DNA of 64,000 nt from Cercis canadensis (taxonomy: Eukaryota; Streptophyta; Magnoliopsida; Fabales; Fabaceae): assembly GCA_003255065.1 (NCBI GenBank), contig QAOA01003028.1:62001-126000 (forward strand), in the 5' to 3' direction. Of the stretch, positions 58,901 to 64,000 are shown one piece after another; within the stretch, counting starts at the first letter, position 1, and each line of letters starts with the position of its first letter. Made by a program: the position numbers and the translations under genes. The notes beneath the pieces were generated by a model, which was given only the letters and a program-made list of their open reading frames with translations, had not been told where the DNA came from and did no database searches.

Positions 58901-61900
58901 CTCATTTTCGGGGGATCTAATCAGCTTCAGTTGCCGGCTTTGCAACATTATACGGTGATGGATTGTCCCAACTTTTCCTCAACCACATATGCTGCTCTAC
59001 AGAGCCTTAGACTTCAACACCAAGACTACTACTGGACAGGTAAATATAATATTCCTGTTTCTAGTTATTTACTTTTAATCTGATGAAAAGTTAAAATATG
59101 TTACAATATACTTATATTCATTGTTTTTATCACTCTTTTATCTTTTGCTCTTTATTTTTTTTTAAAAAAGTTATTTTTTGCAAATCTGATGAAAAGTTAA
59201 AATATGCATTGTTTTTTCATAACATGTTGTATCTTTTACAAGTAAGATTTAAAAGCTAACATAATTTCTAGTTCTCTATCTTTCAAATTTTACTAGTGAC
59301 CAAATTTGAAATTATAATTTAGACTTAAGGATGAGAGTAGAAGAAGGCAACGCCTTGTACTCTGAATTTCTTTACCCAAATTATGACTCCGAAAATGAGA
59401 AAGAATGTGGAAAGAAGAAAATAAGCCATACAGAGCTTTCAACTTCCAGTCCAAGCCTACAGCCCAGGCCCAGGTACATATAATAATACTCTTGCTTATA
59501 TTTATTTATTATTAATTTGTTGAAAAATCTTTGTAGTGCCATTTGGATGTAACTTAATATCCAGATATGCCACCTAACGTCTTTAAAAGCACAACTTTTA
59601 ACACTATGCACACAATCATATTGGCAGTGTTTGAGTTTAATCAACTAAAACTTTAAATGACTCACTTTTATATATCGGATCAAATTTACTGCATATGTAG
59701 AAATGCATAAAAAAATTTGCATTTAGAATTTCCCTTTATTACACCGTTGTCTTACACAAACAAAAAAAATCAAAATAAAACAAAAAATTAAAAGATATTC
59801 CCTTTAACTCCAAGCATAACTGAATTTTAGTTTTAAATGTCATTTTAGTTCTTGAATAATTACTTCATCCACCAAAATATTCTCAAATTATTAATTATCA
59901 CTTTATTCCTTGAGAGGGACTAATCTGGTGGACAAATTAAATAGAGATGTACACCTATAATTCAAGGACGAAAAAATAGTTTTTACTTAAACAAGTTTTA
60001 ACGACATGCTTAATAGGACGAAAATGATAGAATTATAAATAAATTGTCAAAATTAGAAATGGTTGCTTGTTAAAATTCAATAGTCATTATTGGTATACCG
60101 TTTTTATTATCTAACACTTTCATCTCAAATTTGGAATCCAGATTTGGTAAAAATGATGTTACAAAGTCCCTACAAAATAAATTATGTTATCATATTATTT
60201 TGTTGTTATTATTATTTTATCACCACTATCTTCTGCCAGGAAACATTTTAAATAAGGATAACAACGTAATTAGGAAAATATCATATTTTCCTATTGTCTC
60301 TAACTTTACTTTCACCAAATATGAAGAGTAAGAATGATTTTATTCATTCTATTTTTCATCTTCACCCTGGGCAGGTGAAAGTTCAAATATTTATTCTCAT
60401 TAAATTATTTTTTTATAATTATTATGGTGAGTCAATTTTATTTTATTTTTCCTTTTGAGGGAAAAGATGCTGAAAATTAATTAGGGAACTACTTGAATTT
60501 CTAACTACATAAGCTACTCCTAAGTGAATAGTTATTTTTTTTTTGGCCTCAAAAAAATAGGAAACCACTATTTCTACACCTTATTTTGTTAATGACACAT
60601 CTTATTTAATGTCTAAATATGATATAGACTAAATTACTCTGAATTAATATAGAAAATTTTTAACTTTGACTACAAAATTTTCTATATTAACTGAGGATTT
60701 TTATAATTGACAAAAAAAAAATTTATATCGAATGAGGATAAATTAGTCTATATTAATTTAGACATTAAATAGAGTGTGACATTAGCAAAATCATGGGTGA
60801 AAATAGAAACTCCCAAAAAATACTGTCTAATAGTATTGAGTGTATGCATTCATTATTTTTCTTTCAAACCTTGAATCTAATCTATATATTTAATGTTTAA
60901 ATGTACTGCAGGTCTCTATAGTTTGGACAAATTTTGAATTAGGTCTCTATAATTTTTTTTCTCTTTTGGGGTCCTTATAGTTTGAAATTTTTTTAATTGG
61001 GTCCCTGCCGTTACCCCAAATTATAAATTCATTAGTTTAGTGTTCACATGACAAACAACTTCTCTATGTGGCAATAAAAAAAGTTGATATGACGCCAAAG
61101 TGGCATACAAATTGCCAAAGTAGAGAGAGAAAAGAAGAAGAGAAAAGATGATTTGGTGATAATTTTTGTGCCACTTGGGCGTCACATCAACTTCTTTTGT
61201 TGTCACATAGACAAGTCGTTTGACATGAGAGTATTAAACTAACAAATTTATAATTTGGGATAACAGCATGGACCCAATTAAAAAAAAAAATTAAACTATA
61301 AAGACCTCAAAAGAGAGAAAAAAAAAAAACTATAGGGACTTAATTCAAAATTTATCCAAACTATATGGACTTGTAGTACATTGAAACCTATATTTAATTT
61401 GGTGTTTTAATATTACCATTGGCTATGCATATTTCCTTTTTTTCTTCTCCAGCTAATATATAATAGGCCATAAACATTTCGACTTGAAATAATTGATCTT
61501 TAAATGGGGATATAACAAATACTTAGATTGGAAAACTACTAGGTGTGATCTAATGATAAGGGGTCTAAGTAGTTTGTTGGAGGTAAGCGGTTCAAACCTT
61601 CATACCATCATATAAAAAAAAAAAAAAAAGGTACTTAGATTGGTTAAGTTAGTACCCTGCATATTAAAACAAGAGTAAAACCCTTTTTTTGGTCCTTGAA
61701 AGATAAAGACACAATCAACCATGGAAGATTTTCAATATCATTTTAGTCCTGAGAAGATAACTTTGTCTATCACAATAGTTCTCTCCACCAACTCCGAGCC
61801 ACTAGGCTTATGTCAATATCATTCAAGGACTAAAAAAGAGTTTTACTCTTAAAATAAAGATTACATGCATGCCTATTAATAATTGATTAGTTCAATCAAT

Positions 61901-62973
61901 ATAACTAAAACTAAATCACTTGATGAAATTGTTTATACTTCTATGCCTGAAATCTAAGTTATATTCTTTTTTCTCTTTTGAGATTCTAAAAAGTAATTTA
62001 TTTGAAGTTCAAACAATAACTACACTTAACATGTGTATCTTTTACATGTAAGATTTAAAAGCTAACATAATTTCTAGTTCTCTATCTTGCAAATTTTACT
62101 AGCGACCAAATTTGAAATTATAATTTCCTCACCAGGATTTCAACATCTGATTCTAATCCTCCTGATACTTTGAGAGTTGCAAACTCTATCTCGGGGACGT
62201 ACTTTGAGATGAAAAATAAGTTGTTGCCAGATATTCAAGAGGTTGTGGATGATGACATTTGCCCTGATGGATGGTTTAAAGCATACTTTGATGCAGCCAC
62301 GACTCAAGAAGAGACTTGGGCAGCTGCTCTATTGCTCAACCATGAAGGAAAGCTAATAGGAGTTAGAACCAGAAAGCTTAGCACCAAGTTCCTTCTGGAG
62401 GCAGAAGCACTTGCATTAGAACTTGCTGTTGAACTTGCTTGTGGTGTAGTACCAAAATCTAATATTTGTCTGGAGGGAGACTGTGAAAGTGTTATCTCTA
62501 TACTACATGGTTATTTGAATGATCAACTGGATAGTGAAGTTTGGTACCTTGAGCCAATCTTGATGGATGTTGGTGAAAAACTTAGGAGCATGAGTGATTG
62601 GGAGGGTAAGAGAATTTGCAGACACTTCAACTGTGTTGCGTATAATGCAGCAAAGTGGGCTGCCTTTTGTAATAGTGAGGGAGATGTTTTGAATTCTGTT
62701 CCAGATATAGAGGTTTTGTCCAGGATGGACTTTGTATCCTCTTTCTTCACCAAAGAAGAAGAAGATGACAATGACCATGACCAAGACCGTTTTCTCAATA
62801 ACATTGACAATGAGGATGAGTTCGGCCTTCTACTACTAAAAATGAAAGAAGTTTTCACTGATGACGATGGCACCAATGAGGATAAGAAAGATGATGATTA
62901 TGATGATGATAGTGCTCATAACTTTAGTCTTCTTGACATCAGTGACATTGGGGAAGAGGATGGTTTTCCATGA
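52992..62973 (+). CDS. 5'-truncated CNL-type LRR gene with C-terminal RNase H-like (RVT_3) domain, six exons
   Basis: Exons are 52992-53918, 54263-54916, 56059-56712, 58331-59039, 59323-59473 and 62136-62973. All introns are GT-AG and phases agree (0,0,0,1,2). The sum is 3,933 bases, exactly 1,311 codons including TGA. Exons 1-4 encode LRRs of the RPS2/At4g27190 type (CPQL, LxxLxLxxLxxL, FPxLKxIEI patterns). Exons 2 and 3 are tandem duplicates of 218 codons each. Exon 6 encodes an RNase H-like fold: WFKAYFDAATTQEETWAAAL, EAEALALELA, LEGDCESVISIL, then RHFNCVAYNAAKWA. A tail rich in Asp and Glu follows. No CC or NB-ARC and no start codon belong to this copy; it begins mid-exon at the duplication breakpoint. 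It may be a truncated paralogue, or the true continuation of the CNL at 48272 displaced by assembly. Expression is unknown. Confidence 0.75.
55132..55364. mobile_element. Intronic MITE, Tourist-like (first copy)
   Basis: It starts GGGTGCGTTTGGTATTGAGA and ends with ATACCAAATGTACCT, an inverted match, flanked by TTA on both sides. The same element is present in the second duplicate at about 56928-57160. Confidence 0.65.
55383..55574. mobile_element. Second intronic MITE of the same family
   Basis: It starts GGGTGCGTTTTGTATGGGGA and ends ATACCAAATGCACC. It lies about 20 bp after the first MITE and is also present in the second duplicate at about 57179-57367. Confidence 0.6.
56928..57367. mobile_element. 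MITE pair in the second duplicate
   Basis: These are the same two elements at the same offset as 55132-55574. Their shared presence shows they were inserted before the 1,796-bp duplication. Confidence 0.65.
59231..59320 (+). repeat. 90-bp intronic repeat before exon 5
   Basis: This is nearly identical (three mismatches by eye) to 62037-62126, which lies before exon 6. Both sit directly upstream of a used 3' splice site. Confidence 0.85.
59837..59986. mobile_element. Degenerate inverted-repeat element in the last intron
   Basis: The ends ATTTTAGTTCTTGAATAATT and TAATTCAAGGACGAAAAAAT are roughly inverted. They resemble the ends of the element at 61671-61850. It is short and decayed. Confidence 0.35.
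60560..60815. mobile_element. Inverted-repeat element in the last intron
   Basis: The left arm (CACTATTTCTACACCTTATT, then GTTAATGACACATCTTATTT) pairs with the reverse complement of the right arm near 60745-60815. Ends are approximate and no target duplication was found. Confidence 0.5.
60897..61386. mobile_element. Long inverted-repeat (foldback or MULE-like) MITE in the last intron
   Basis: Arms of about 150 bp pair: the left starts ATGTACTGCAGGTCTCTATA and the reverse complement of the right starts ATGTACTACAAGTCCATATA. The pairing continues through GGGTCC-containing text to about 61040 and 61250. It has no coding capacity. Confidence 0.7.
61671..61850. mobile_element. 180-bp MITE in the last intron
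   Basis: The left end AAGAGTAAAACCCTTTTTTT matches the reverse complement of the right end, AAGAGTAAAACTCTTTTTTA. The match continues into GGTCCTTGAA. Confidence 0.7.
62037..62126 (+). repeat. 90-bp intronic repeat before exon 6
   Basis: Partner of 59231-59320. It ends nine bases before the exon 6 splice acceptor. Confidence 0.85.
62136..62973 (+). other. Exon 6: RNase H-like (RVT_3) domain and acidic tail
   Basis: The exon joins the previous one in phase 2 (AG|G). An RNase H-like fold is shown by FDAATT (first Asp), EAEALALELA (Glu) and EGDCESV (second Asp). In the last motif, RHFNCVAYNAAKWA, Tyr stands where active enzymes have Asp or His, so catalysis is doubtful. A C-terminal tail of about 70 residues is rich in Asp and Glu (EEEDDNDHDQD, DKKDDDYDDD). 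Confidence 0.75.
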
Positions 62974-63085
62974 ACACTGAAAGATGATTTCTGAGATGAT
63001 CATGAAAGGGATGAAGATTATTTGGCTTTCCATGAACACTGAAAGATGATTTCTGAGATGATCATGAAAGGGATGAAGATTATTT
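62962..63085 (+). repeat. 62-bp tandem duplication spanning the stop codon
   Basis: The block with CCATGAACACTGAAAGATGA and ATGAAAGGGATGAAGATTAT occurs at 62968 and again at 63030, an exact 62-bp offset with no or very few differences. The first copy contains the TGA that ends exon 6. Confidence 0.9.
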
Positions 63086-63527
63086 GGCTAGCTGCTGAAA
63101 AATTTGATAAGGTTGAGACTGAAAACTTTCAACCCTCATTGCAATCTCTGGAGGTTTTGCTGCTCCCAGAGGTCCCACACTGCTCACACACCAGATCAAA
63201 GCAGAGGTATATCTTCTTGGCCAACATAGTTTTTCCCCGTTAATATTGATGTTTCAAAGAGCCCATTGCTGTTATGGTGTTATTAACTTATTATTACAAC
63301 ATAGGGACTGCACTGAGAACAAGTTTTTAATGGAGCCGCTGCAAAGAGTGCACGCTTTTGATGCCAATTCTGCTGAGGGTGCAGCTCACTTTGAATCTGC
63401 AATGGATACCTTCAACAAGGACGAGTTTTTTGTTTGTTTTGTTGTTTGCTTGTTAATTTGTGACCTTGTATTTCTAGTTGCAGAAGATTATAAGTTTGAG
63501 TTATTTGGCTTCATTTGTTATATATAA
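63046..63527 (+). other. Possible downstream spliced reading frame or 3' UTR
   Basis: Two open stretches, 63046-63207 and 63305-63527, join in frame across a GT-AG gap (donor at 63208, acceptor ending 63304). The text includes ENFQPSLQSLEVLLLPEVPH and EPLQRVHAFDANSAEGAAHF, with no recognised domain. It lies just after the exon 6 stop, so it may be 3' UTR of that gene or relic coding sequence. Confidence 0.3.
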
Positions 63528-63529
63528 TG

Positions 63530-64000
63530 GAAAATGAAATCATTTCAATTCATATCCTCAAAAGATTTATAATTTAGTCACATCCAAAAAATAAATAAAT
63601 AAATAAAAGAGATTTGTGGTCATAGAATTATTCAGCAAGATGTAGTACTTTTACTTAAAAGTGAAAATTTGCATTTGATAGAAAAAAAAAAATATTCTGA
63701 CATACATAACTCAATTTTTAAGATTTTGACAATAACACTAAAATTATTAAATAAATTACTGAGTAAATCCTACCTAAACCCACCTAACTAGGTGAAAAGT
63801 TACATTACCTCTCTTTCCCTAAAAATGAATTTCAACCACAGGAAGAATTTTAATTAAAAAACATCTCCTCAGCCCGGTAGTCACATACCACATCACTTGC
63901 CATCATCTTCGCTGCCACCCACTTTCCATAAACATTCATTGCTATTGGGTAATAATATTCATGGAAAGCCTTCCCAAAAATAAAATTTTAATCCATGAAC
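63530..64000. other. Intergenic DNA at the right edge
   Basis: No gene is supported. An (AAAT)n-like microsatellite lies near 63588-63608. Confidence 0.4.

Overview
This window is nuclear DNA from a flowering plant, most likely a eudicot. Spliced genes, a coiled-coil NBS-LRR (CNL) resistance locus, a UGT88-type glycosyltransferase, a LEA/TMEM205 gene, nested plant LTR retrotransposons and many small inverted-repeat MITEs all point that way. The species cannot be fixed from sequence alone. The assembly has one 716-bp gap (50804-51519) and three single-N positions (4783, 5672, 10907).

Layout. (1) 0.5-2.9 kb: a two-exon minus-strand gene for a secreted or membrane LEA-like protein with a TMEM205 (DUF4149) domain. 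Two ABRE-like boxes sit just upstream. (2) 3-9.5 kb: AT-rich intergenic DNA with a 154-bp tandem repeat, a ~190-bp duplication around a single N, and two inverted-repeat elements. (3) 9.5-40.9 kb: a 31.4-kb nest of retroelement fossils. The host is a very large Tat/Ogre-lineage Ty3/gypsy element (minus strand, ~3-kb LTRs) inserted beside or into a Ty1/copia fragment. Into it went a young, nearly whole Athila-type element (17400-28066) and two Athila-type solo LTRs, each with a recognisable target-site duplication. The Ogre-like 3' untranslated region carries nine 67-bp satellite units. (4) 42.7-48.3 kb: AT-rich DNA with MITEs, then a repeat-structured upstream region for the resistance gene. 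(5) 48.3-63 kb: the resistance locus.

The resistance locus is the most interesting part. A CNL gene with intact P-loop, kinase-2, GLPL and MHD motifs runs into the gap. A minus-strand UGT88-like gene comes out of the gap. The LRR coding sequence then restarts in mid-exon at 52992 as a ~5% diverged copy of 50448-50803. It continues through six exons whose splice phases agree exactly (3,933 coding bases, 1,310 codons plus stop). The last exon encodes an RNase H-like (RVT_3) domain and a very acidic tail. This 3' part therefore looks like an NLR with a C-terminal integrated RNase H-like domain. Two of its LRR exons arose by a 1,796-bp tandem duplication that carries a recent gene-conversion-like tract.

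The CNL would act as an intracellular immune receptor, with the RNase H-like module as a possible decoy or effector-binding domain (inference). The UGT would glycosylate small phenolics. The LEA/TMEM205 gene has an ABA-type promoter and is not obviously linked to the rest.
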